A stretch of DNA of 64,000 nt from Pomacea canaliculata (taxonomy: Eukaryota > Mollusca > Gastropoda > Architaenioglossa > Ampullariidae). Made by a program: the position numbers and the translations under genes. Below the pieces are notes generated by a model that saw only the letters and a list, made by a program, of their open reading frames with translations, was not told the origin of the DNA and made no database searches. The stretch is taken from positions 29,892,184 to 29,956,183 of the forward strand of contig NC_037596.1 of NCBI RefSeq assembly GCF_003073045.1, given 5' to 3'. Of the stretch, positions 46,792 through 58,955 are shown one piece after another (within the stretch, counting starts at the first letter, position 1; the number at the start of each line of letters is the position of its first letter).

Positions 46792-47519
46792 CAGTCAAAT
46801 CTCCCTACTATGCCACCTACCGGGACCGAGAAAAAGTGGCATAGTAGAGAGGGTTCGTAAAAATGGCTTTATTTGTTCAAGTTACCCGTCAGTCCAAAGC
46901 AGGGGTGGGCAATTAATTTTCCCAAGGGGCCGCATGAGAAATTGGGATGGTTTTAGAGGGCCGGACTAATATAGTTAACTCAGTTTTACCTAATACTGTA
47001 TCTATAGTATATATACTTGCGGGCGGTCCGGTCAGAGACAGGAGGCCTTTGCCCAGGTCTGGTCCAAAGCTCTCAAGAATCGTCGGCTTCGCTAGCTGTC
47101 TCCTCTCATTTTCCCCCTCACCTCTTCATCCTCCACCCCTTCCAACCACATCCTCGCACCTACATCCTGTCGCTAGTCGACCCCCTCACACCTTCCCTCT
47201 GTCACGTGGCTGTCACCCGGCCAGCGACCACCACCCCCCCACATTGCCAGCCTCCACCCTCCCTGTGTGCGTGCTATTTTCCATCCCACCCCACCTAACT
47301 GCGATGTCCCACACTACCGTACAGTATAATAATCGAGCACTGCGCGGAATTTCACAACTTGTGTCTTTTAACAGTCACAAAAAAGTGCATATGTAGCGAG
47401 AGTCTGGGTGGCATAAGTAATTTTTTTTTTACATTGAATTTATAGTCGGGACCGAGCAAAAGTGGCATAATACCGAGAGTGGCATAGTAGCGGGGTGGCA
47501 TAGTAGGGAGATTTGACTG
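46792..47519. mobile_element. Tigger/pogo-type MITE
   Basis: Perfect-looking inverted ends CAGTCAAATCTCCCTACTAT with TA target duplication on both sides (46790-46791, 47520-47521). Several GTGGCATAGTA-type subterminal repeats. No transposase frame. Interrupted by a hAT MITE. Confidence 0.9.
46900..47061. mobile_element. Small hAT MITE nested in the Tigger-type MITE
   Basis: Ends CAGGGGTGGGCAA and complement CAGACCTGGGCAA. The 8-base duplication GTCCAAAG lies at 46892-46899 and 47062-47069. 162 bp. Confidence 0.85.
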
Positions 47520-49631
47520 TATATGTATATTCGGAAACGGGAATGCCAGAACTAGCTTTCTATTGTTTTCAATGCTTTCTGATAAAAAAAAACAAAAAAC
47601 AAACAAAAACAAAAACAAAGATTGAAGACAAAGGACACATTCTAACTGATGTAATCTTTTGTGCCATGCAAGGCAGTGTGCTTCGTTTAGCTTTGTTCAT
47701 ACTCTTTATTGAAACTCGGCTGAATAATTGCCATTTAACAAAGCAAGTTTCAGTTCGCGGAACTCTGTGCTCTTCTCTCAGGCAAACAATGATGAGCGGA
47801 TGTGTCAGAAGTCTTCCTCACACTTTTCTAGTCACTCGTTCAAGTGGGTGGTACTGGTGAGCTGAGGAGATATAATAGTTTCATGGACTATACACTTTTG
47901 AAAAGCTTTTATCTCAGGCAAACAAGCTGACTAGCGGATGTATAAGAAGTCTTCCTCTTTCACGTGATGCTTTTTCTGCTGTCCACGTAGATGGTACTGT
48001 CGAGGAGAGACAAGAAGCTTGAAGGAATACACAAACTCACATGGCAGTATGGGTAGAGCTACGAGAGTGAACTGTGCAGTAGTAACTGTGTAAAGGTAAA
48101 ATAGAGATGACTCATGAATACAAGTCAAAGAACTTACGAGAGCAGTCGCATTTAAACTACTAGTTTAACAGCTCCACAACTGGTTTGGCCAGCTCTCTGT
48201 TGACCTCATCTACAGTAGCGATGATAAGATGCCACTGAAGTCATCTGTCTTTGAGTAAAGAAAGACTGAAGGAGAACTTTCGGTAATTAGAGAGAGAGAA
48301 GGCAATCATTTAGTTGACTTAAATAGAAATTAAAAAATTGATCTAGAAAAATAACTTTGTATCTATATTGCTTCAAACACTAAGGGCAAAGGACTGTTTT
48401 CAACGCATCAGCACTCTTCCTTGTAAAGAATCTTCCTTTTCTGGAGTCGGCAACAGAAAAATATAAAAAAGATGATACAAAACTATATTTCTGAAATTTG
48501 TCCTAACCGCCAAAGACTCAGAAATACGAACTGTAATCAAATCGAAACTGAAATATTAAAGACAAAGCTAGTACTCAAGTTGGGGATGAGGGTGAAGAGT
48601 TGAAAGAAGGTCGCAAGGTAGTCCCACTCGACCCCGAGTGAAAAGTTTGTCAAACATATCAGAGGGGTTAACCGGTCATTCCTGGTTACCAGGAACACTT
48701 TCACTATCAGCACTGAATCCAGTAAAGTCAAAAACCAACCACCTCCAATCTGTTGAAAAACTAAATTAATAGAAAAGAAAGGAAAACTTCCTTACATATA
48801 TTTTTTCTATGCATAAGATAATCATGTACAATGGCTACCTACACTTATAATAAGAACACCCAAAAGAGAAATATAAGCAGGTTCGATATAGTTTCGACCA
48901 CAACAGCCTGCCAAAATTGAATAACAATTAAAGTCTTTCTTTCACATTAAGAATACAATGTAAGTAGATCACTGACCCAAACTATCGGACGAAATACAGA
49001 TTATCTGTCCTCTATCCTAGAAAAAAGATTAACAAAGCTCTTGACATAAAATACAATAAATTATTTTACACAAACACATATGAGTCCTGATGAAAGACTA
49101 TTAAGTCACATCGGTTCTTAGATTCACAGGCATTTAGAGAAATGAAAAGCAAACAAGTCAAATGGGAAAGCTTGGAATTTAGTGACACGAGAAATTACAG
49201 TTGTGTTGTATATCAGTGCTAACTGATAATTACTTCAAAGGTGCAGGATATAGATCTTAAAATGGCTTATTGTGATTTTCTGACGTTGAAAGAACCAGAC
49301 GACTGAACACGTGACGTAAAACAAACTGATAAACATCACAAGACCGCCAAGATTTTGCCACCACGAATTCCGACTACAGGAATGTACACTACGTGTACCA
49401 CACCTTAAGTTTTCTTTCTTGAGCAGAAAGTTGATTCAAATTTTAGTGACATGCTAAAACTTCACAAACTCCGCACTTCGATACGATTGAAGCGCTACAA
49501 GAACACAAAGCTGTCACCTGGATGACTTTTTCAAGAAAACTACACAAACAACACAAAAGGTAAGAATTTGACTGTACAGCATCTATCTTATCAGTTGCTA
49601 ATTTTTAGAATTATTGTCGATTATTCGTAAT
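47520..49631. repeat. Spacer repeats upstream of D, copy 1
   Basis: 47755-48310 recurs at 52995-53590 in the same orientation (GCTCGGAACTCTGTGCTCTT-like run, GCGATGATAAGATGCCACTG). 48500-49100 matches spacer sequence before B and C and the first 100 bases of the window. No gene seen. Confidence 0.6.
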
Positions 49632-49977
49632 TGTCACGAAACAGTAGGTAGGGCTGTAGTGTGGTTTGCACGTCTGCTTGTACTTTAGGAATGACGTCAC
49701 TTCTCTCTAGGAATTGCGTCATTTACGCGGGAGCGGATTGGAGCTTAGACTTGTGGTGGCTGTGAGGTGTGATTGGCTGTAGTGTGTCATGTGGCTTGAT
49801 TGACGAATGGAAGCTTGTTGACAGAAAGATCTAGATGCCAGCTCAGCGTTTTTGGCTAGAAACTTCTGGGGAGTGACGTCAGCGTCTCAGTCTTTCGCAT
49901 GTGGCTCTTGTGGAGTAAAGTTGTCGGAGGTCGGCTGAAGGCTGTCGAAGTACCAGCAGCTGTTTGATGAAACCAGT

Positions 49978-51986
49978 CAGGGATGGGGAGTAGCTGTAGC
50001 TAGGCTACAGCTACTGTAGCTGGCTACAAATTTTGTAGCTTGTAGCTTAGCCGGCTACAAATTTAAAAAAAAGTAGCTTGTAGCCGTAGCTACATTTTAG
50101 AAAGTAGCTGTAGCTTGGCTACATGTTGGCTACTTTCACGACCATTCGTCGACAGCGTGTCAGCAAGACGACGACAGACGTACACTGCTCTCACTGCTCG
50201 GTGTCTTGACAGCCAGACACCCACGTTTCTCGAACGCTCAGTAACCGGAAGTACTGTGTCGTCCAAGTGGCGGGAGCGGTATTTTGTTTCATTTGAAAAA
50301 CGAAGATGGACGTACCCATTAATTTCCAGCCTTATTTGAATTTTTTTACATTTTGCGAAGCCACAAAATGTGGGTATAGTTTCAAATGCAAGAATTGTTG
50401 AGAGATTGTTCAGTCTGGCAGGACTTATCATGACAAAGCTGCGCACTAGGGTGACAGACAGCAACTTCGAGGACAAAGTTCTGGTCAAATTCAATTCCAT
50501 GAAGGACTAAAAGAATGTAGATTTGTTTTAAGGTTACCGGTACACTCCAAAAATTAAAATCCATATTTTAAATATCTTTAGGGGTTTTTAAATATAGAGT
50601 AACAAAATAACATAAATATAGCACTTTAAAACTGTTTTTGAGTACCTAAAGTGAAAATTGTGACTTTAATCAACGATTTTGTTTCAAAACGTACAAGCAT
50701 TTAAAAAACAAATTTACACAATACCATAAGTCATATACCAAAGGTTTTGGGTTTTTTGTAAACTAGAGGCACTGATAAGAAAACTGATGCATACGGCGTT
50801 TTGATATCTCAAGATTTCTAGGAGATATAAAAAATCAGACATGGTACCCCCCCCCCGACTCAGTGTGAATGTGGCAATTAATATTTAGAAAATATTTAGA
50901 AAAATGTTAATTTTATCAAAAGTAATGTTTAATACCATATTCTCAAATGCATCACTTTGTAGCTTATGCATTTCTAAACAAAATTGCAAAATTGTACTGC
51001 TGTAGCACAAGCCAGTCTTGAGAAATATGTTTTTTATAGTTTAGGACTGGATGTCAAAAACGACAAACAGAGAAATTCAAGCTTAAAGATTTAAAATAAA
51101 TATATCTTGTATCAGATCATTTTTGAAAAATATATTTCAGTGTTTATATGCTACATTTGACATCCTACTATATAATTAAAGCCTATTCTAGTATGCCAGG
51201 ACTATACTTTTCACCCTATCAGCTTTTGGAAACAATTAGTTTGTGTTCCTTTCTTTGTTTTCAGTGTCAGTGTTAGAAAAAAATGCCTTATGATCTGCTT
51301 GCCTAAATTAGATTAAGCAGTGTTTTACTTATATTCCATGCAAACTCATTTATTTCAATGGTCTGTTGTTCATTGTCACAGTATTGATAAGAGGTTGACA
51401 TTTTTCATCACCACATAACCTAACTTATTGAAAATTCCACCAGGTACCTGATACTTAAGCATCTGTTTAGTTTTCATTTCTAAGTAATAGGGAACAAATA
51501 GTTATAGAAAACAAATGTTTATCGGAAAACGTATATAATTTCTTTTGTCACTAAAACAGGATGAGGAAAAAGATCCAGAAATGTTTAATATAATCGTAAA
51601 ATACGTGTACTTATTGTGTGAAAAAGGCCGGGGGAGGAAGGGTGCAAGGAATGAATGAAAGCATTTATGGATTCACTAAATAAAATTGTCGGTATATCGC
51701 AGTTCTCCGTTTCATTATTATAATAAAAACTTTGTAAAGCAAGTAATAGTGTTTTGTGTGTATGTTTGATGTTTGTGTATGTTGCTACAGCCAGCTGGCT
51801 ACAGCTAACTTGTTATAACATCACGCTTTTAAAAGTAGCCAAAAGAAGCTGGCTACATTTTAAAAGTAGCCCAAAGTAGCTGGCTACTTTTTGCAAAATT
51901 GTAGCTGTAGTGTAGCCGGCTACATTTTGAACAAAAGTAGCTGTAGCCTAGCCGGCTACAAATTAAAAGTAGCTTGCCCATCCCTG
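49978..51986 (+). mobile_element. hAT DNA transposon, decayed
   Basis: Ends CAGGGATGGGGAGTAGCTG and complement CAGGGATGGGCAAGCTACTT, with exact 8-base duplication AAACCAGT (49970-49977, 51987-51994). Both ends are packed with GTAGC/GGCTAC subterminal repeats, likely transposase-binding sites. At about 50386-50508 the + strand encodes ARIVERLFSLAGLIMTK and FEDKVLVKFNSMKD then a stop, the C-terminal dimerisation region of hAT transposases. The rest of the transposase is absent. Confidence 0.92.
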
Positions 51987-52125
51987 AAACCAGTAAAATC
52001 TGAATCTGGTGAATGAGTGTCGGTCTCTGAGAATTGCTGCAGTCGAGTCGACGCCCAAGCAACAAAGACATTTGAACACAGCTAAGTGGTGTGTGCATGA
52101 GGAGTGTACGGGGAGAGTCTGTGTA

Positions 52126-52182
52126 GTATTGTGTGTACAGTGTTGTGTGTACAGTATTGTGTGTACAGTGTTGTGTGTACAG
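52126..52182 (+). repeat. Short minisatellite inside the solo LTR
   Basis: Four copies of a 14-16 base unit around TTGTGTGTACAGT. Not seen in the related LTR in gene B. Confidence 0.75.
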
Positions 52183-52564
52183 TCAGTTAAGGTTAGATCT
52201 GGCTCACGAGTTATCTGGATTAGTAGTAGGAGTGTAGGTAGGTAAACTGGAGGACCTTAGAGAACGAGCTAAGATACGGAAACAACTTATTTGCAAAGTA
52301 ACTTATTCTTGTGTATTCCCTTTTATATTTTTGGGAAATTATAGTAATCTCTAAAACGTACTAAATTGCCTCAAGTTGTGTTTTCATTGGGGTGATGCAT
52401 GCTGGGGGCTCGAAAAGCTAATCCTAGAGTGTAAAGCAGCAATTTAGTATAAGTGACATGTCGACGTAACTTGTTGGGGTGTCGACGGTGTGAACAGCCA
52501 GGGTGGCAGAAATCACACCTCTACCTGATCTACTTACTCCGCCCCAGAGTTTACGACAGTAATT

Positions 52565-54660
52565 TTTTATTATGCGGATGACGGGCGCAGCCATTAAAAC
52601 GGATAAGTAAGGTTCTGCTGTGTGTGTCGCTTGGGACTGCATGAAGTAGTCTTAATTTTTGCACCAAAATCTATATTTTGAACCGAGATTTACCCAGCTT
52701 TTGATAATATCTCTTTCGTAAAACTTTAATGTAGTAAAGGGATTTTTTTCAGTATAAAGGAGTGGAAGTGTTTCCCGTGCAGAAAGAGACTTTCATACAG
52801 GCAGATTCCCTTATTTGGTCTTAAACACAGATTCATGACCTTTTGTGTCAACTGTACGATTATATTGTCCCGTATTTGGTCCATCCAAGAAAACCGAACA
52901 ATACTATCTTTAGGAAAGACTCCAAAAGCCAGCTTCTTCCTCTCTGTTTCTTCTAATCTCTGTGACACTTTCGTAGACTTAGGAAAAAGCTTCAGTGCTC
53001 GGAACTCTGTGCTCTTATCTCAAGCAAATAATATCAAGTAGATGTCAGAAGTCTTCCCCTCTCTAGATGGTACTAACGAGCTGAGGACATACAAGAAGTT
53101 TGATGGAACACACACGCACACATGATAGTATGGGTAGGGTTACAAGAGTGAACTGTGGAGTGAGTGTGTAAAGGTTTCGCGCATGGATGTCTCATGAATA
53201 CAAGTCAATGAGCTAACAAGTTCAGTCAAATTTTTAACAATTATAATGGAAAAAAGAGATAAGAGAAAAAAGTACTGACTGTGCATGGACAAACCTGAAA
53301 ATACGTAGATCACAGACATCACGGAAGAGCTCAGGAGAAACAAAAATATGTCTTTCCTGGTTTCCAAAAGGAAACTGAAAGCGAGAAATCCGCCTAGCGT
53401 GTGTTATAGCATAAAAATATAGTGTAAATAGTACATTAAAGTAGAGTATAGTAAATGCTCCAAAATATAATATCTTCACAAATATTATTGGTCGATTCAC
53501 TGTTGACCTCACCTACAGGAGCGATGATAAGATGCCACTGAAGTCATATTCGTTAGCTAAAGATAGATTGAAGGATAGATGATGTTAGATAATAAAGAGC
53601 TAGCAGATTTACTAAAAAATAAAAGTAAAATATAAGTATTACAATTGAGCACTTTGCTCGAAAGATAAAATTGTTTTAGTGTAGTGACTGACTACTCAGT
53701 CTGTCATAGCAGATTGCAGGTTCTATAATTCGCTTGTCTTACATACAGATGCTTTTTGTTATTATTATTACTAACAATTGAAAAAGACAACAGTAGAAAG
53801 TTGCCCCAGAAAAAAAGTATTTATATTTGCATTATTAAATCGTAATTCATATTCTAGAAAATGTATCCCGTCTTTCTAATAGACAACTTCACAGATATAA
53901 AATATCGAAGAATGAAAACTCGAATCGAAAAGGAACTTACAATCCCTGCACCCTAATATTCACAGAAATAGAAATAAATTTTATGAAAAAAAATATCCAC
54001 CTCTTTTGCACGGAAACAAATTAGTTAAGGCTAAATAAACAAAATAAAATGTTTAATCACCAAATAAATATAACAGACAATTTACAACACGATGTAAATA
54101 CTCTTCGGTTTGACTAAATGTATGCTACAAACACCTTATAGCTTAATTAATCAAACTAATAAAGTCTTACTGAAACGCTTGAAATGAAAATATATCACTG
54201 ACTACTCCTACCCCCACCACCACCACCACCACCACCACCATTTTTCTTTTAAATACGTCTATCTATAACATTCGAACAATTCATCAACCCCTCCTCCAAC
54301 CAAAAAAAAAAAAAAAAGAAGAAAAAGACTCCGTCCCTCTCTCACACGCTTGTGTTCCTTCTATTGACCACACAAAAACGGACAGACACACCCCAAAGAT
54401 GCTTTTTGATCTGATTTCTCTCCCCTTTGCCTTTCTTGAAGCAGTCACAATACAGTTTCTGTCCATATACCCACCATCCTCTCCCATAGAAAAAATGAGC
54501 CCAGTACCGACCGAGGGACGAATGATCGCCTGACACTCGTGCCGTGCTAAACGCCGGCATTACAAGGAAAGGACCTCTTCCCTAAATTCGTTCTTTGGTG
54601 TTTACAGAGATTATTGCTGCTCATCCTTGTCCTCAGTCGTGTCAGGAGTGACTTCCGGCC
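52565..54660. repeat. Spacer repeats upstream of D, copy 2
   Basis: 52995-53590 is the second copy of the 47755-48310 repeat. A CAC microsatellite lies at 54214-54240. No gene recognised. Confidence 0.55.
54214..54240 (+). repeat. (CAC)n microsatellite
   Basis: Nine to ten CAC units. Confidence 0.95.
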
Positions 54661-54667
54661 AAGGGGT

Positions 54668-54674
54668 TATATAT
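54668..54674 (+). promoter_or_regulatory. Candidate TATA box of gene D
   Basis: TATATAT followed by a GC-containing start region. A noncoding exon from about 54697 to 54735 (donor GTGAGT at 54736) could splice to the acceptor TAG at 55205-55207 before the start codon. Plausible but unsupported by other copies. Confidence 0.35.
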
Positions 54675-55246
54675 GCGCAGTACACTGGAATACAGGACAG
54701 CGAGTCGCATGGTGTATTCTTCTTTAAGGCGTGCTGTGAGTATATTAGTCTTTATGTATTAAGAACATTCTAATTACTAACGAAAACTGACAGTAAAAAT
54801 AACAATAGTAATAGAAAAGTAATTAAAAATCTCGCGATTAATTATCATGCTCGTGAAAGAGGATGGTGTCAGCATTCGAGACCAAGAAAAAAAAAAAAAA
54901 AAAAAAAATCAAAATTAAAAAAAAAACACACGCGAAATGAGCGTTAACTTTCAGTATACTAAGTCATATGTCAATGTTCAAACATTTAAGCTGTAAAAGT
55001 AATATATTGCATCACCTAGGGAAAGCCTATACTTTGTTAGGTGAAATTACTTGTGGGCTTTGTGTTACACTGAGCCTGATGTTGAGCTTAGTTCAGTGTG
55101 CTGTGTAGTTTTAATACAAACAAAGGCGCATGTACACTACACGTACACAACAGGGCATCGTAGTCAAACAGAAACCGGTATTCACCATTATTCGTCTCTT
55201 TCTTTAGATTTTTTATGTACCATCGCATCTGGGACAACAAACAAAC

Positions 55247-55307
55247 ATGAAGATGTTCGTGGTAGCATCCGCTTTTGCAGCTTTTCTTCTCGTAATCCCA
55301 TGTGTCG
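55247..55307 (+). CDS. Gene D exon 1, signal peptide
   Basis: MKMFVVASAFAAFLLVIPCV is a clear signal peptide, unrelated to the leader of A-C. Donor GTAAGG, ends phase 1. Confidence 0.85.
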
Positions 55308-58300
55308 GTAAGGTGTCCTTTAAAATAATCATCACTTATGACAGTTTAATATAGAGAGTTTCATATAAAGCAATAAACACATTTTCTTTTTTTAGTGTAG
55401 ACTGTCTCGAACAATCACTTATTTAATCTAAAATAACTAAAAAAATTTTTCATGATTAGATCCCTTTGCCGTAGGTCGTTACTAATTAACTTTCATGATT
55501 GATCAGATGCACAGGTTTATGGCCGGCTTATGAATGGAACTGCCCCGTGGAATGGCCGCCTGGAGATGTTCTACAAAAGTAGTTGGCGAAAAGTCTGTGG
55601 CTATGGGTTTAGGAAACAAGAGGCGCAGGTGGCCTGCAGGATGATGGGCTTCAACACGTGTGTAACTTGATGTAGTCTTATCTTGATGTGCAGTGTAATT
55701 ATATTTGTTTTGCATGTCATATTCAAGAAGTGCGGATAATAAATATAAATCTTTCAAAGAATTTTCTTTAGTAATGATATGGGTTTTGCTTTATTCTAAC
55801 GACTGAGCTCCATACTATTTTAAAATTACCTTGTTCATAACGTTAAAATACTTTATACGTGTGTATATATGTATATAAGCATGGCTCTCTGTGTGTATGT
55901 GTGTTTTAGTTATTTGTTTCGAACAGAAAAAGGAAACATTAAATGGCTTTAAAAGAATGAAATCTATTAAAACAATAAAATAAGTTACGTTCATAAATAT
56001 CCGCTTGGCAGATTAAAAAATATATTGGGTGGCTAAATAATAAAATAATAATAATAAAATAGCATATAATAAAAGCAGTATGTATAACCTGATTCCGAAA
56101 TAAAGTGTTAATTTCGACTTCAAATTGTGTGTATATTGAAATGTCTCTTTTGTATGTCGGTACATTGAATAGGTCAATAGACAAACATTTTGACTGACAA
56201 ACAGGTCGCAAGTTTTCGCCGTGGATACAAAGAGTTTCGAGTTCAAGGAAATCTATTTATACCTTGATGGCCTGAGGTGCACAGGCGAGGAGACCAGCTT
56301 AGAAAATTGTTACCATTTATGGTTTTCCGTGGACACCTACTGCTCAGGTGTCGCTGGTATCACCTGCAACACAGGTAAGAACATGCTGTTTCTATTTTCT
56401 TGTCTCCATTCGAAAAAAAGAAGATAATTTAAAGAATAAATTCATCGCATTTGGCATTTTCTATGCAAAAGCCCTTAGAAAAGAGATATCAAGCTTGCAA
56501 GAATGTTTAGAGATGGAGGTGATACACTTGATGTACTTTTTACAATAAACAACATTTTAACACCTAACAATATTGCTTTTAAATGAGTTTAGGACTTAGT
56601 GCGAGAATACATGTGACGGATATATACATATCTTTTGCTTTGTATATTGATTATATATGGATATTTGGATTCTGTTTTTTTGTATGTATATAGGTATTCT
56701 TTTGTGTGCACAAATACAAACATGACCATGTACGACACCATTTAAAAGTAACCTTTATCTGGAGTACAGTCAACTGCATGTCTCAGTCTGTCTGTTTGCA
56801 GAGAGACCATTGGATGCTTGTGTTTTAAAATACTCTATTTTCTGTTTAATTTATGTTAAAAGTTCTTAAGCTGTTATTAAGCTATATTGCAGAGCAACGT
56901 TGATTGCTAAAAATGAGAAACAATTGACAATAATAAATGAAACCATTTCACAGACCCCGACTGACTTAGTATGTCAGTTATTTAATTTTAAAAACTGCAG
57001 TTGTAATCTCTACTGTATTCTGCATCATATGTACTATACAGTGGAACCTCGGATAGCGAACGCCTCGGATAGCGAATATTTCGGTTAACGAACAAAAATT
57101 TCGTTAAAAGTTTGTCTCAGATAGCGAACAAAATTTCGGATAACGAACAGCCACGTGAACCACACGTGACCGACCAGCATGTCATCATTCGCGCTCGAGA
57201 CACAGTTACGATCAGTCGTTCCTTATCTGTGCGCATCCTTCTTATTTAGCGATTGTTGTGCTTTATTTTAATAAGATAATCCTCAATCATGGCTCCAAAG
57301 AAGATTAAAAGCAATATCAGTGAGGTAATGACATGGAAGCGGCCAACAAATGAAATGAAAAAGGAAATGATTTCAAAGTATGAAGGTGGCATGCGTCTGT
57401 CGGATATGTGATGTCGTATTACCGAAGACTTTTACAAAAAAGGCAGAAGGAACAGACACTGGACAAGTTTTTTCCTTTAACCTCAAAGCTACAGAAAAAG
57501 GAAGTCTCCCCCGATTTTATAATGTCACGTGTGCTCATGGAGGGGGAATCCAAGCAGTAATTCCATCCCTTCCTCCCCACACCTGCTTCCAACCACGCCG
57601 TCAAAACGGCAAGTTTTCCGATGTTTAAATGCTTTCGTTAATGTTTTTATGTTTATTTAACTCCATTTATATTGTATTATAACTGTTCTCATTTAACAAA
57701 CACATATATAGCCTGTAACTTTCAAATATTAGCGAGTCAACAGGGGCTGGGAACCAATTAAATCTATTGCCTTTATTTCTTATGGAAAAAATTGTTTCGG
57801 ATAACGAACAGCTTTCCAGAACGGATTAAGTTTGTTAACCGAGGTTCCACTGTATTTTCCACATATAATCAAATCTAACATAAAATGAGTTATTAAATTA
57901 CTAGATTTGAGAAGATAATTATATTACTACAATATTAGAAATGTTATTTTTTTGTGTAATCTGCTGTCATGGCAATTATTTTAACATACCATATAAATAT
58001 GTAGCATATTCTTCAGAACCAAAAGAACACACATGAATGTGAACAACTAGGAACTGTGGAAATAATTCAATGCTAATAATTGTAATTATTGTAATTATTG
58101 TAATTATTGTAATTATTGTAATTATTGTTATTATTGTTATTATTGTTATTATTGTTATTATTATTATTATTATTATTATTTTTATTTGAATGTATATGTG
58201 TTGTTATCTTGATAAAATACAGGTTAGTTTACGCCAGGTCTTATGCTATTACCTATTTGCTTTGAGAAGATTAATTACTATCATCTACTTTCACGAAAGC

Positions 58301-58955
58301 TAAATAAATCTCTGATGGATTACTTTAAAAAATATCCAGAACACACAGGACTTCGGTTTAAGGATATCCAAGACATGACACCTAACAGAGGTCTTGTACA
58401 GGTAGACATCGGAGATGGTCATTGGGAGACACTGTGTGTGTCATCTAACATCACTGCCAGTGTCGTCTGTAGACACCTCGGCTTACCATCGTGAGTTCTC
58501 TTCTCTCTGTTAGGGTTAGATTCTGTGTAAAGATGACTAATACACATTCTACTGAAATTACAAAACTCGAAGCACGAGTCGTTAAGTTTTCTATTTTTAA
58601 CATAAAATATCGCTCAATAAAAGAAGAATGTTTTCCACTGAAGGACACGCTAATCTATTTATTTATCTAACCTCGCATGCTAAAGATGCTTAACACTAAA
58701 GTTCGTATGACTTAAGAACCCATGCAACATTTTAATAAAAATTTAATAATAATCGTGACAATATTTCAAGAAAAGGGCATTTTGCAATGTTTAGGCAAGC
58801 GGCGATTGTGAGACAACTACCTGATGAGAGATACTATGAAATGGTTGGAAGAGCAACCAATTTGATATTTTGCCTGGGGAATGAGACAAGCATTTTTGAG
58901 TGTCAGCTTGAGATGAGTTGTGACGTATGCCAGGATTACATCCTTTGCACTAACT
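55247..58955 (+). CDS. Gene D: signal peptide plus two SRCR domains (5' part of a probable D-E fusion)
   Basis: Exons 55247-55307, 55507-55657, 56205-56374, 58349-58490 and 58795-58955 are open and phase-matched. The SRCR exon structure is as in A-C but the sequence is a distinct subfamily. No complete Ig exon follows; the next compatible exon is the chimeric one at 62010-62099, which leads into the SRCR exons of E. Frame continuity predicts a secreted or longer multi-SRCR protein. A stop soon after 58955 would be used if the intron were retained (58956 onward reads on for about 30 residues). The Tigger element at 57039 lies in the intron between SRCR1 and SRCR2. Confidence 0.78.
55507..55657 (+). 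CDS. Gene D exon 2, SRCR1 first half
   Basis: GRLMNGTAPWNGRLEMFYKS, WRKVC and VACRMMGF. GTGTGT donor retained. Confidence 0.85.
56205..56374 (+). CDS. Gene D exon 3, SRCR1 second half
   Basis: SQVFAVDTKSFEFKEIYLYL, RCTGEETSLENCYH, YCSG and GITC. 170 bases, donor GTAAGA. Confidence 0.85.
57039..57852 (+). mobile_element. Internally deleted Tigger/pogo transposon in gene D intron
   Basis: Ends CAGTGGAACCTCGGATAGCG and complement CAGTGGAACCTCGGTTAAC, TA duplication on both sides. Contains the start of a Tigger-like transposase (MAPKKIKSNISE, RPTNEMKKEMISKYEGG, IL-type end lost) and a later fragment (RQKEQTLDKFF). The catalytic core is missing. The same position in unit E (near 63884) is an empty site. 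Confidence 0.92.
58080..58181 (+). repeat. (ATTGTA/ATT)n microsatellite
   Basis: Repeated TAATTATTG units grade into TTATTATTG and then ATT units. Confidence 0.9.
58349..58490 (+). CDS. Gene D exon 4, SRCR2 first half
   Basis: LRFKDIQDMTPNRGLVQVDI, GHWETLC and SVVCRHLGLP. Donor GTGAGT where A-C have GTAAGT. Confidence 0.85.
58795..58955 (+). CDS. Gene D exon 5, SRCR2 second half
   Basis: FCLGNETSIFECQLE, CDVCQDYILC. At 161 bases it is 12 longer than in A-C, with extra residues before the first cysteine and one extra cysteine. Confidence 0.82.

Larger units (their letters stand above)
49632..52559. mobile_element. Solo LTR, split by a hAT element
   Basis: Starts TGTCACGAAAC, ends TTTACGACA, flanked by the exact 5-base duplication GTAAT (49627-49631, 52560-52564). 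Without the nested hAT and its duplication it is about 910 bp, close to the 882-bp relative in gene B. No internal retroelement sequence remains. LTR family unresolved; a fossil of moderate age, since it has diverged from its relative. Confidence 0.85.

Noticed and set aside
47017-47396. Pro/Ser/His-rich open frames in the Tigger-type MITE
   Set aside because: Low-complexity C-rich sequence inside a noncoding transposon; no domain.
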